From contig JAGCWG010000227.1 of assembly GCA_017961965.1 (NCBI GenBank), positions 1 through 5,562 on the forward strand: a stretch of DNA of 5,562 nucleotides. The letters run 5' to 3'. This stretch comes from Bacteroidaceae bacterium. GTDB taxonomy: Bacteria; Bacteroidota; Bacteroidia; Bacteroidales; Bacteroidaceae. Within the stretch, counting starts at the first letter, position 1; each line of letters starts with the position of its first letter. The notes under the pieces were generated by a model. The model was not told the origin of the DNA and ran no database searches. It saw nothing but the letters and a program-made list of their open reading frames with translations. Below, one piece after another: positions 1 to 5,562 of the stretch. Both the position numbers and the translations under genes were made by a program.

Positions 1-401
1 AGATGAAGACGGCAGATGCCCTGATTGTCGGCTCGCCAGTATATTACTGACAGCCAAATGGAGGCGTTCTTGCCGTGATGCAAAGGTTGTTCTATTCATC
101 TGGTCATATCGTTAAGGACAAGCCGGCGGCAGCTATTGCCGTGTGCCGTCGTGGTGGTGCTACAGCCACGCTTCAAACACTCAACATGATGTTTGAGATG
201 ATGAACATGCCTGTCGTCACTTCACAATACTGGAACATTGCCTACGGAGCAGGCAAGGGCGAGGTGAAGCTCGACACAGAGGGAATGCAGACAATGCGCA
301 CTCTTGGCAATAACATGGCATGGTTGCTGGAGAAGATTCATGCAGGAGGCAAGACCACACCAGAACGCGAACGTGGCGTTTACATGAATTTCATCCGATA
401 A
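1..401 (+). pseudogene. FMN reductase / flavodoxin-family NAD(P)H oxidoreductase, 3' part, interrupted by in-frame TGA
   Basis: The frame is open from the left edge (codons from base 3) to TAA at 399-401, except for a TGA at 48-50. Upstream of the stop it reads ADALIVGSPVYY and directly after it QPNGGVLAVMQRLFYS, so the stop falls inside the conserved GSPVYY-x-QPNG segment that packs against the flavin in this family. Family members usually have a small residue there (Gly, Ala or Ser); GGA to TGA or TCA to TGA is one base change. Downstream the protein is well preserved, including CRRGGATATLQTL and the YWNIAYG stretch. Intact members are cytoplasmic flavin-dependent reductases or iron-sulfur flavoproteins; the substrate cannot be told here. 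A GTG at 75 with GGAGG at 60-64 could restart translation, but the 108-aa product would lack the flavin-binding N-terminus. The true start lies outside the window. The family call is fairly sure; whether the gene is truly broken or holds a base error is open. Confidence 0.75.
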
Positions 402-419
402 GGCTGCATGTGTGTTTGA

Positions 420-532
420 CACGAATTACCATAAATTTGCCACGAATTATCATAAAATACTTTAGGAAGATTTAGTATTTCCTTAAATGGATTTCGATAT
501 TGTCGAAATCAAAATTTATGATAATTCGTGGC
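420..532. repeat. Three-copy cacgaattaYcataaa element with 18-bp inverted repeat
   Basis: Copy A is at 420-435 and copy B at 441-456, direct repeats differing at one base (Y is C in A, T in B). Copy C is inverted at 515-530. B and C with their flanking GC form a perfect 18-bp inverted repeat (439-456 and 515-532). A and C match 18 of 19 bases over 420-438. Between the arms lies a second perfect hairpin with 8-bp arms 490-497 and 503-510 and loop TATTG, plus a possible weaker stem (455-461 with 474-480). It begins 18 nt after the stop of the reductase gene. It could fold into a large RNA structure that ends or stabilises that transcript, or be a small non-coding mobile or intergenic repeat. 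No transposase and no clear target duplication are visible. Confidence 0.7.
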
Positions 533-540
533 ATATATAT

Positions 541-592
541 ACTAAAAGTGAGTTAATATATTAACTAAGATATAGATAATATATTAACTCAC
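541..592 (-). terminator. Hairpin terminator of the lipoprotein gene
   Basis: Perfect 16-bp inverted repeat (548-563 and 577-592) with a 13-nt loop. Read on the minus strand, the stem starts 30 nt after the TAG of the lipoprotein gene and is followed directly by TTTTAGT (547-541), which fits a Rho-independent terminator. The stem is AT-rich with few G-C pairs, so it is weaker than usual. Its left part contains a perfect 16-bp palindrome at 551-566, which could alternatively be a protein-binding site. Confidence 0.55.
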
Positions 593-622
593 ATACACTT
601 AATATATATACATTTTTGAGTG

Positions 623-1099
623 CTATTTGCTATACTTTTGCGGTTCAAATAGTGCGTCGATATCCATTCGCTTTTGGTCAACAGTATTGATGCTATCAGG
701 AACTTCCAGATCAAAATATGAAGGATCTACATAAAAAGTGCTATTGGTTAGACTTGGGAAATTAGCCATTCCCGTAGCAAGACCTACCATTGCGCCACCA
801 ATAAAACCTCCACCAATAGGCATAGGAACATATTTAGGATCTTCAAGTTTAACTTCAATACTTGGGAACTCTCCTTTACTACATATAACACGTATCTTCT
901 GACCATCAAGATTTTTAGGCGACAACTTCACTTTTATTGGCATTGAAACATCTTTATACGTCATCGCAGATGTTATTATTGTCACCTTTTCATACTCTGG
1001 AACACCCCAGATAGTAACCTCAGTATAGTGTGTTGCACAAGAAGAAAGTAACATTGCCGCCAATGCAAAAAGCGAGAAACATTTCGTTATTGATTTCAT
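623..1099 (-). CDS. Small lipoprotein with glycine zipper, possible PEGA-like domain
   Basis: A 158-aa protein. It starts with a lipoprotein signal peptide: K2, K6, a hydrophobic stretch to L18, and lipobox L18-S-S-C21, so it should be lipidated at Cys21 and membrane-anchored. There is no acidic cluster right after the cysteine, the usual Bacteroidota surface-export signal, so a periplasm-facing position is more likely (inference). Residues 26-87 are predicted beta-rich and loosely resemble PEGA-type domains. Residues 94-111 form a glycine-rich segment with a G102-xxx-G106-xxx-G110 zipper, which may insert in or pack on the membrane. The tail 122-158 is acidic and polar. The open frame extends upstream to 1216, but ATG 1099 was chosen because the signal peptide starts there and the promoter lies inside the longer version. 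The gene is divergent from the 727-aa gene and monocistronic. No specific function is recognised. Confidence 0.8.
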   Translation of the reverse strand: MKSITKCFSLFALAAMLLSSCATHYTEVTIWGVPEYEKVTIITSAMTYKDVSMPIKVKLSPKNLDGQKIRVICSKGEFPSIEVKLEDPKYVPMPIGGGFIGGAMVGLATGMANFPSLTNSTFYVDPSYFDLEVPDSINTVDQKRMDIDALFEPQKYSK

Positions 1100-1185
1100 G
1101 AGAAACAATTTATATAATGAATGTAGAATTTTGTATGAGATAGGAAACAGACTTCCTTCCCATTGGACTATTATTATTTCATTAG

Positions 1186-1217
1186 CAAAGTTAGTGCATA
1201 TAACCTTTAATTGCAAA
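1186..1217 (-). promoter_or_regulatory. Bacteroidota sigma-ABfr-type promoter of the lipoprotein gene
   Basis: On the minus strand a -33 box TTTG (1217-1214) is followed after exactly 20 nt by a perfect -7 box TAACTTTG (1193-1186), matching the Bacteroidota consensus TTTG-N19-21-TAnnTTTG. Transcription should begin near 1180, giving a leader of about 80 nt before ATG 1099. The position fixes the start of the lipoprotein gene. Confidence 0.75.
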
Positions 1218-1310
1218 ACTAAGTATCATAAAAGATGGATTACATGCAATTATTCATACGCAAACAGTCATTTCATTATACTTATATATCACATATCAAA
1301 AAAAAATGCT

Positions 1311-1318
1311 TAATTTTG
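1311..1318 (+). promoter_or_regulatory. -7 box (TAATTTTG) upstream of the 727-aa secreted protein gene
   Basis: TAATTTTG matches TAnnTTTG exactly and lies 35 nt before ATG 1354, predicting a leader of roughly 30 nt. There is no TTTG at the expected -33 distance (around 1286-1291 reads ATATCA), so the promoter may be weak or need an activator. It is back to back with the lipoprotein promoter. Confidence 0.5.
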
Positions 1319-1353
1319 TAGCGATAATAAAAACATCTAATTATTTTACGATT

Positions 1354-3537
1354 ATGAAAAAGATTTTACTCTCATTCTTCTCTTGCATCATGGCTGTATG
1401 TGCCTATGCTGCAAACGAAACAACCTACACGATTTCCGCACAGGATATCGTGAATGGAAAGACCGGTTCTGTAGAACTTGGTAATAATAGTTATGGAAAA
1501 CAAGCCGTAGATACAGAAAGTACTTGGTACACTTTCTCTCATGCAGGCTACGACTTCACATCATGTAGAATATGTAACGCTCCCGCTGGCAATGGCGGTG
1601 GCATCCAGATGCAGGGTAATACAGATGCGGCAAAACAGGGTTTCATTGCCAACACTAAGGCTTTCAACAAAATCTCAAAGATTGTTGTTGTTTCACGTTT
1701 TACAAAAACTAATACTAACAAGCCAGCTTGCAACGTATATGTTGGTACAGAATCTCTCCCTACTGCAACTAAGGTAAGTGCAGATGCTGACACAACAGTA
1801 GTAGAAGAAGGTGACTTCAATGTTTATACAGTTACTTACACAGTTGCTGATGCACCAAGCTTCTTTGCACTTCGCAATGACCTCTCAGGCGCACTTTACC
1901 TTGACGAGATTAAGGTCACTTACGAATCTGATGTTGTAGTCGTAAATGTTCCTAAGTTCGAAACTAAGGCTGGTAACAGCATCGGTGCACAGAATGTAAC
2001 ACTCAAAGCAGACGAGGGTGCTAAGATTTTCTACACTGTTGACGGTTCAGACCCTAAGACAAGCGAGACTGCAAAGGAATATACTGAAGCTATCGCAGTA
2101 ACAGAGACAACAACTATCAATGCTGCTGCAAAGGTTGGTGACGCATGGAGCGAGACTGTAAGCGCAACATACACTATCCTCACTCCTATCGCAACAATGG
2201 CAGAAGTATTAAAGGCTGCAACAGACAATGATACTGAGGTTGCCATCAACTTCGACGGATGGGTATGTACTGGTGCTAAGGGTAGCAACACTTACTTCTC
2301 AGACGGCAATGGAAACGGTATCGTTTCTTATGGTTCAAATGCTGGATTCAAGGCTGGTGATAAGCTCAGCGGCACTGCAATCGTAACTCTTGTTCTCTAC
2401 AACGGATATGCAGAAATCAAGAACTTCACAAACAATGCTGAAGGTATTGAGGTTGCAGAAGGTGGCGCTGTTACTCCATCCGTAGTTGAGATTGACGACC
2501 TCGCATTCTCACATCAGGGAACTGTAGTTACTATCAAGGGACTCTCTTACAGCGCAAAGAACAAGGTTCTCACTGACGGTATGGCTGACATCACTCCATA
2601 CAACACATTCATGACGCTCCCATCATTCGTAGAGAGCGCAAGCGTGACTTACGACATAACAGGTGTAATCATATTCTACGTTAAGGACGGTAAGACAACC
2701 ATTGAGATTGCTCCACGCACAGAGGAGGACATCGTAACAAAGACATCACTCATTGATCCAGAAAGCGCATGGAGCGTAGAGGCTGAGGACGTACTCGAAG
2801 GCGAGACTGCTAAGGCTACATTCGCTACTAAGTACACAGGAACTGTTACTTACACTTCAAGTGACGAAAAGGTTGCAACAGTATCTGCTGAAGGCGTAAT
2901 CACTGCAGTTGCAAAGGGTACAGCAACTATCACAGCAACAACAGCTGAAGGCGAAGGCTTCACAGCTTCAACAGCAACTATCAAGATTAACGTAATCAAG
3001 ACTGGAGAATCAGTATTTACAAAGACAGAATTTGAAGGTCAGGGTACACAGAGCACAGGTAGCGAGGTCAAGGCTGAGAAGAACGGTGTAACAGTATCTA
3101 TTGCACGTGGCTATTGGGCTGAAACTCACCTCAAGGTTTATGGTAGCAAGTACAACGCAGACAAGACAGAAATCACTGAGCCATCCACAATCACTATCAC
3201 TGCTCCAGAGGGCAAGCACCTTGAGAAGGTCGTATTGACTTCAACAAGCACTGGCTACATCCAGACATGGACAGTTGACGGTAAGGAACTTACTATTAGC
3301 GAGGCAACAGCTACATGGGAAGGTGAGGCAAACGAGATTACTATCATTCTCACAGCATCTTCACAGGCTCGTATCACTTCTATCGAGGTACTCACAGCTG
3401 ACGGCACATACGATGCTATCGAGACAGTATCTGCTGAGCGCACAAACGACGCAATGTTCAGCATCTCTGGTCAGAAGGTAGGTGCAGACTTCAAGGGTAT
3501 CGTAATCAAGAACGGTAAGAAGTTCCTTGTAAAGTAA
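1354..3537 (+). CDS. Secreted multidomain beta protein: chitobiase-C-like, OB-fold-like, BIG2, sorting-type C-terminal tail
   Basis: A 727-aa protein without recognisable catalytic motifs. Signal peptide 1-19 (MKK, hydrophobic core, cut after CAYA). About 20-191 is a beta-sandwich-like module ending ALYLDEIKVTYE. About 199-275 is a chitobiase/beta-hexosaminidase C-terminal-like module with the hallmark YTVDGSDP (227-234). About 277-461 resembles the OB-fold regions of Bacteroidota secreted proteins (DUF5689/YhcR type), with YFSDGNGNGIVSY and a closing EIAPRTEEDI. About 472-548 is a bacterial Ig-like BIG2 domain (SSDEKVATVSAEGVITAVAKG). About 550-681 is another beta-sandwich ending ITSIEVL. 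Residues 702-727 form a tail with SGQKV and KGIVIKNGKK, similar to type IX sorting tails. ATG 1354 is chosen over 1306 because the signal peptide begins there and the -7 box lies at 1311-1318. A role in binding nucleic acid or glycan at the cell surface is inferred from its domains and from the nuclease gene that follows on the same strand. Confidence 0.85.
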   Translation: MKKILLSFFSCIMAVCAYAANETTYTISAQDIVNGKTGSVELGNNSYGKQAVDTESTWYTFSHAGYDFTSCRICNAPAGNGGGIQMQGNTDAAKQGFIANTKAFNKISKIVVVSRFTKTNTNKPACNVYVGTESLPTATKVSADADTTVVEEGDFNVYTVTYTVADAPSFFALRNDLSGALYLDEIKVTYESDVVVVNVPKFETKAGNSIGAQNVTLKADEGAKIFYTVDGSDPKTSETAKEYTEAIAVTETTTINAAAKVGDAWSETVSATYTILTPIATMAEVLKAATDNDTEVAINFDGWVCTGAKGSNTYFSDGNGNGIVSYGSNAGFKAGDKLSGTAIVTLVLYNGYAEIKNFTNNAEGIEVAEGGAVTPSVVEIDDLAFSHQGTVVTIKGLSYSAKNKVLTDGMADITPYNTFMTLPSFVESASVTYDITGVIIFYVKDGKTTIEIAPRTEEDIVTKTSLIDPESAWSVEAEDVLEGETAKATFATKYTGTVTYTSSDEKVATVSAEGVITAVAKGTATITATTAEGEGFTASTATIKINVIKTGESVFTKTEFEGQGTQSTGSEVKAEKNGVTVSIARGYWAETHLKVYGSKYNADKTEITEPSTITITAPEGKHLEKVVLTSTSTGYIQTWTVDGKELTISEATATWEGEANEITIILTASSQARITSIEVLTADGTYDAIETVSAERTNDAMFSISGQKVGADFKGIVIKNGKKFLVK

Positions 3538-3556
3538 ACAATACTCATATATAGTA

Positions 3557-3604
3557 AAAGGGAAGTTAAAGAGGAATTGAAAACTCCTTTTTAACTTCCT
3601 TTTG
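3557..3604 (+). terminator. Long hairpin between the 727-aa gene and the nuclease gene
   Basis: Arms 3557-3575 and 3585-3603 pair over 19 positions with two G-U pairs; the loop is 3576-3584. The core 10 bp (3561-3570 with 3590-3599) is perfect. The 3' arm ends in TTTT. It begins 19 nt after the TAA of the upstream gene and ends 32 nt before the nuclease ATG. It may terminate, attenuate, or protect the upstream mRNA from exonucleases. Confidence 0.7.
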
Positions 3605-3635
3605 ATTACTATTCATTTTATTTTCAACTATTCAA

Positions 3636-5135
3636 ATGAACAAATTCTTCTCACTTATCATAGCAGGGGTATTGTGTACAAGCAATGTCCTTGCTCAGTC
3701 ATTTAAAACATATTACAATGATGCCGACGGACTGAAGAAAGAGCAACTGAAACATACGCTCGGTAAGTTGATGAACAAGCACACCGTATTCTCCTACAGT
3801 TCTTTGTGGGATCACTACCCATATACAGATGGCTGTCTCGACAACGAGAACCTAGTGTGTGACATGTATTCAACAGGTGAGTTCTTCTTTAGCAGAAGCC
3901 CTACAACAATGATGAACAAGGAGCACGTAGTGCCTCAGTCATGGTGGGGCAAGGGTGCAAAGTACGGCATCTACACCGACCTCTTCAACGTCTATCCATC
4001 TGAGCAGAGAGCCAACAGTGCAAAGAGCAACTACCCTGTAGGTATCGTTGACGGACAGGTTTCGTTCAAGAATGAGCGATGCAAGGTAGGAACGAGCAAG
4101 AACTCAGGAGGCGCAGGCAAGGTGTTTGAGCCATGCGATGAGTTCAAGGGCGACTTTGCGCGTATCTATTTCTACGACGCTACTACATACGCAAACGTCA
4201 ACTGGGAATCAAACGCAGCTGCATTCCACAAGGGAGTGAACGCTTATCCAACACTTGAGGACTGGATTATCCCTATCCTTCTTGAATGGAACCGTATGGA
4301 CCCTCCATCAGAATGGGAGAAGGTGCGTAACGAGCGTGTACTTGCAGAGCAAGGCAACCGTAATGCATTCATCGACTTCCCACAACTTGCAGAGTACATC
4401 TGGGGTGACTCTATCGACTACACTTGGAACCTTGCCGAGGCTGTACCTTACAGCATCAACGGCACTACATCAGGTAACATCGATGACCCATTCATCGACC
4501 CTACACCAGACCCAGATCCAGAGCCAGGACCAACACCTGGACCTATCGACGAGATTGAGAAGAAGGACATCATCTTCGACTATGACTTCTCCGACATCAC
4601 AGAAGGTAAGAATACAACATCAGGTGGTGCAAATACTCCATGGAACGAAGCCAACGACTTCATCGTTTCAATGAACACGTGCTACAAGGCAGGCGGAGCA
4701 GTCAAGCTTGGTACTGGAAGCAAGAGCGGAAGCATTACAACAGTACCAGTGAATGCAGAGGCAGGCTCTGCCCTTATCATCGATATAGAGGTAAAGGGAT
4801 GGTCAAAGGTTGAAGGCAAGCTTCTCGTATCAATAGACGGAGCAGAAGCCAAAGCTATAGAATACAGTGCAACGATGAACGATGTCTTCGAGGTATGCAC
4901 TGTCACATTCACTAACATACCAAATGCCAATCCTTCTGTAACAATAGCCACAAGCGACAAGCGTGCCTTTATCAATGCTATACGCGTTTACGAAGCAGCA
5001 CCACGCACAACTGGCATTGAGTCAACAGAACGTAGCAACCGTCCAGCCGTGATGTACAACCTCTCTGGTCAGAAAGTCAATGGCAACTACAAGGGCATTG
5101 TAATCAAGAACGGAAAGAAGGTTATCGTGAAATAA
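3636..5135 (+). CDS. Secreted endonuclease I family nuclease with beta-sandwich module and sorting-type tail
   Basis: A 499-aa non-specific DNase/RNase of the endonuclease I family (EndA/Vvn, beta-beta-alpha-metal fold), acting outside the cytoplasm. Signal peptide 1-20 (cut after VLA). The nuclease domain spans about 21-275: YYNDADGLK at the start, then NKEHVVPQSWWG with predicted catalytic E96-H97, then DLFNVYPSEQRANSAKSN with N127 as the likely metal ligand by alignment from memory to Vvn Glu79/His80/Asn127, then DEFKGDFARIYFYDATTY and QGNRNAFIDFP. A Pro/Asp-rich linker lies at 285-305. A beta-sandwich module at about 309-453 may bind carbohydrate or other ligand. The tail 474-499 has 17 of 26 residues identical to that of the upstream protein, implying the same export route. 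It is much longer than the single-domain enzymes of Gammaproteobacteria because of the added modules. His of the common DLHN motif is Phe117 here. No good promoter is visible, so read-through from the upstream gene is likely. Confidence 0.92.
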   Translation: MNKFFSLIIAGVLCTSNVLAQSFKTYYNDADGLKKEQLKHTLGKLMNKHTVFSYSSLWDHYPYTDGCLDNENLVCDMYSTGEFFFSRSPTTMMNKEHVVPQSWWGKGAKYGIYTDLFNVYPSEQRANSAKSNYPVGIVDGQVSFKNERCKVGTSKNSGGAGKVFEPCDEFKGDFARIYFYDATTYANVNWESNAAAFHKGVNAYPTLEDWIIPILLEWNRMDPPSEWEKVRNERVLAEQGNRNAFIDFPQLAEYIWGDSIDYTWNLAEAVPYSINGTTSGNIDDPFIDPTPDPDPEPGPTPGPIDEIEKKDIIFDYDFSDITEGKNTTSGGANTPWNEANDFIVSMNTCYKAGGAVKLGTGSKSGSITTVPVNAEAGSALIIDIEVKGWSKVEGKLLVSIDGAEAKAIEYSATMNDVFEVCTVTFTNIPNANPSVTIATSDKRAFINAIRVYEAAPRTTGIESTERSNRPAVMYNLSGQKVNGNYKGIVIKNGKKVIVK

Positions 5136-5158
5136 CAGTCAAACAAATCAGACTATAC

Positions 5159-5209
5159 ACAAAAAGAAAGAAGAGGATGTGTCAAGCACATTCTCTTCTT
5201 TCTTTTTGT
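5159..5209. terminator. Strong bidirectional terminator between nuclease and TPR genes
   Basis: Arms 5159-5181 and 5187-5209 form a 23-bp stem with a single G-U pair and the 5-nt loop TCAAG. Each arm ends in a T-rich run when read outward (TTTCTTTTT), so RNA from either strand forms a stem with a U-rich 3' side. It lies between convergent genes, 24 nt after the nuclease stop and 39 nt after the TPR gene stop. Confidence 0.85.
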
Positions 5210-5247
5210 AGCATACTAAACATTATGCAATAGCACATAAAGAAGTG

Positions 5248-5526
5248 CTACTTCTTCCTAAGTCCAGGAATCTTGAATGTTGGTGTTTCTTCCTGATTCT
5301 TGTACTCGCCATTGATGCTGTCGAGTAACGACGGATTAAGCTCGGCTGCCTTTTGGAAATCCTTTGCTGCTCCGTCACGGTCACCAAACATGAGGCTGAG
5401 CTGGGCACGGATGATGTACGCTTCGGCACATTGTCCGTCTTCGTTGATGGCTGCGGTTGCCTCCACGGTTGCTGTTATGAGGTCCTTATTCTTTATTGCT
5501 TCTTTTGCAGATTCTAAGTGTGACAT
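5248..5526 (-). CDS. Small tetratricopeptide repeat protein
   Basis: A 92-aa protein without a signal peptide or membrane segment, so probably cytoplasmic. Residues 34-67 fit the TPR consensus position by position: Y37, A41, G48, A53, F57, A60 and P65 occupy positions 4, 8, 15, 20, 24, 27 and 32. Residues 3-32 form a weaker first repeat (AKEAIKNKD, then ATAAINED). After 68 the chain is polar, ending in the basic PGLRKK. Two repeats are too few for a full superhelix, so it may dimerise or be a small adaptor; TPRs bind other proteins but no partner is indicated. It is convergent with the nuclease gene and ends at TAG. ATG 5526 is the only sensible start; the upstream region is cut by the window edge, so a shared operon with a gene to the right cannot be judged. 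Confidence 0.8.
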   Translation of the reverse strand: MSHLESAKEAIKNKDLITATVEATAAINEDGQCAEAYIIRAQLSLMFGDRDGAAKDFQKAAELNPSLLDSINGEYKNQEETPTFKIPGLRKK

Positions 5527-5529
5527 AAT

Positions 5530-5555
5530 AAAATTAAGAATTAAGAATTAATTTT
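5530..5555. repeat. Tandem TTAAGAA repeat within an AT palindrome, leader of the TPR gene
   Basis: TTAAGAA occurs twice in tandem (5534-5540, 5541-5547) followed by TTAA, and the block is bounded by AAAATTAA (5530-5537) and its complement TTAATTTT (5548-5555). It sits just before the TPR start codon. It is probably an unstructured AT-rich leader that eases translation start in a species with little use of Shine-Dalgarno sequences; a regulator site is possible but not supported. Confidence 0.4.
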
Positions 5556-5562
5556 CACTTCG

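Noticed and set aside
48..50. UGA read as glycine, as in some candidate phyla
   Set aside because: The other genes are typical of Bacteroidota and contain ordinary Gly codons, and no other gene here requires TGA readthrough; a single substitution is simpler.
75..401. Independent 108-aa gene starting at GTG 75 with GGAGG upstream
   Set aside because: The same frame continues upstream across the TGA with clear family sequence; the GGAGG is part of the Asn-Gly-Gly codons of the reductase, and the short product would lack the flavin site.
1098..1313. Plus-strand 71-aa open frame in the divergent promoter region
   Set aside because: It overlaps the lipoprotein promoter and leader, has no recognisable sequence features, and looks like chance translation of AT-rich DNA.
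1306..1353. Start of the 727-aa protein at 1306, giving 743 residues
   Set aside because: It would place the -7 box inside the gene and put 16 residues before a standard MKK signal peptide.
4255..4674. 139-aa open frame inside the nuclease gene
   Set aside because: It is an out-of-frame shadow of conserved nuclease sequence, with low-complexity Thr/Ser/Gln content.
5300..5551. Plus-strand 83-aa open frame opposite the TPR gene
   Set aside because: It is antisense to a frame with a precise TPR consensus and crosses the TPR leader; it has no features of its own.

Overview
The window looks like chromosomal DNA of a Bacteroidota bacterium, most likely Bacteroidales of the Prevotella/Segatella type. 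The evidence is a Bacteroidota promoter with both boxes (TTTG, 20 nt, TAnnTTTG) upstream of the lipoprotein gene, the general lack of Shine-Dalgarno sequences, AT-rich gaps with long hairpins, and two secreted proteins ending in the same C-terminal tail (SGQKV followed by KGIVIKNGKK) of the kind seen on Bacteroidota sorting-type proteins. All intact genes end in TAA or TAG.

Layout from left to right. (1) 1-401, +: the 3' part of an FMN reductase/flavodoxin-family gene with an in-frame TGA inside its conserved GSPVYY.QPNG segment, so it is probably broken or carries a base error. (2) 402-622: an AT-rich gap with three copies of a cacgaattaYcataaa element, two direct and one inverted, followed by a 16-bp hairpin that terminates the next gene. 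(3) 623-1099, -: a 158-aa lipoprotein with a glycine zipper, driven by a well-formed Bacteroidota promoter at 1186-1217. (4) 1354-3537, +: a 727-aa secreted all-beta multidomain protein with a chitobiase-C-like module, an OB-fold-like region, a BIG2 domain and the sorting-type tail. (5) 3636-5135, +: a 499-aa secreted endonuclease I family nuclease with a beta-sandwich module and almost the same tail. (6) 5248-5526, -: a 92-aa TPR protein. Strong hairpins lie at 3557-3604 and 5159-5209.

The most interesting unit is the pair at 1354-5135. A surface or secreted protein with an OB-fold region of the type often found beside extracellular nucleases sits directly upstream of a secreted DNase/RNase, and both carry matching export tails. 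This suggests cooperation in capturing and degrading extracellular nucleic acid. The cooperation is inferred from order, domain types and tails; nothing in the sequence proves it. No RNA genes, CRISPR arrays, insertion sequences or origins were seen.
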